A stretch of 64,000 nt of DNA from Pseudomonas marincola (lineage in GTDB: Bacteria; Pseudomonadota; Gammaproteobacteria; Pseudomonadales; Pseudomonadaceae): contig NZ_FPBC01000009.1 in NCBI RefSeq assembly GCF_900116605.1, forward strand, positions 140,773 to 204,772. Reading direction: 5' to 3'. Positions within the stretch are counted from its first letter, which is position 1; the number at the start of each line of letters is the position of its first letter. Both the position numbers and the translations under genes were made by a program. Shown in pieces: positions 63,945 through 64,000 of this stretch. The notes under the pieces are model-generated. The model saw only the letters and a list, made by a program, of their open reading frames with translations. It ran no database searches and was not told the DNA's origin.

Positions 63945-64000
63945 GCTTGACGATGACCTACTCTCACATGGGGAAACCCCACACTACCATCGGCGATGAA
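63945..64000 (-). rRNA. rrf: 5S ribosomal RNA, 3' part (cut by window edge)
   Basis: The minus-strand sequence TTCATCGCCGATGGTAGTGT...GGGGTTTCCCCATGTGAGAGTAGG...CATCGTCAAGC is the conserved 3' half of Pseudomonas 5S rRNA, including the loop-D/E helix and the terminal helix strand. About 56 of roughly 116-120 nt are present; the rest and the 23S/16S genes lie to the right. Confidence 0.97.

Overview
The window is a chromosomal segment of a Pseudomonas species that is probably not P. aeruginosa. The evidence is gene content and order (fadD2/fadD1 beside a lipase and phaJ; rapA near alkB; fpr/finR; dgkA/erdR; recX-recA-pncC; the braCDEFG operon), high-GC codon use, and the 3' end of a 5S rRNA gene at the right edge. 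Almost every base is coding or a short intergenic region. No prophage, insertion sequence, CRISPR array or tRNA was seen.

Layout. 1-5.1 kb: the N-terminus of a membrane sensor, a HIT hydrolase and the RNA helicase HrpA, all on the minus strand. 5.3-10.3 kb: a LysR regulator divergent from a two-gene DAB inorganic-carbon uptake system (dabB-dabA) whose four zinc/active-site residues are all present. 10.4-16.9 kb: a Sua5/YrdC enzyme, two acyl-CoA synthetases (fadD1, fadD2) and a divergent lipase-phaJ pair, which together form a lipid and beta-oxidation block. 17.1-20.9 kb: a cytosine operon (permease, PucR-type regulator, deaminase) with a good sigma-54 promoter. 20.9-24.0 kb: an AaeAB-like efflux set (FUSC, DUF1656, HlyD). 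24.2-25.6 kb: a 36-codon ccoM gene with an ANR box and terminator, plus AlkB and two small proteins. 25.8-30.5 kb: RapA and a membrane diguanylate cyclase with an NMT1/THI5-like periplasmic domain.

30.5-39.2 kb: a hydroxypyruvate isomerase/reductase pair, RidA, AraC and LysE proteins, a VOC protein, a four-gene PhnD-type ABC importer, a tandemly duplicated DUF5064-like protein and DUF2288. 39.4-44.4 kb: the braCDEFG branched-chain amino-acid importer. 44.4-51.1 kb: a LysR regulator and a complete tripartite RND efflux operon. 51.2-54.6 kb: a degenerate pseudouridine synthase, a YehS protein, RhlG, TrmO and DoxX. 54.7-57.6 kb: fpr/finR and dgkA/erdR. 57.9-64 kb: an EamA transporter, a DTW tRNA enzyme, a PA3611-like secreted protein, a LOG protein, then recX, recA (with a LexA box), pncC and the end of an rRNA operon.

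The most interesting locus is ccoM (24176-24434). The ANR box, a 36-residue cbb3-oxidase subunit ORF and a terminator predict a transcript of about 211 nt. This matches, from memory, the size, ANR control and embedded small ORF of the PhrS regulatory RNA of P. aeruginosa, so this may be one gene acting both as mRNA and as regulatory RNA. Family assignments rest on recognised motifs and remembered relatives; no database search was run.
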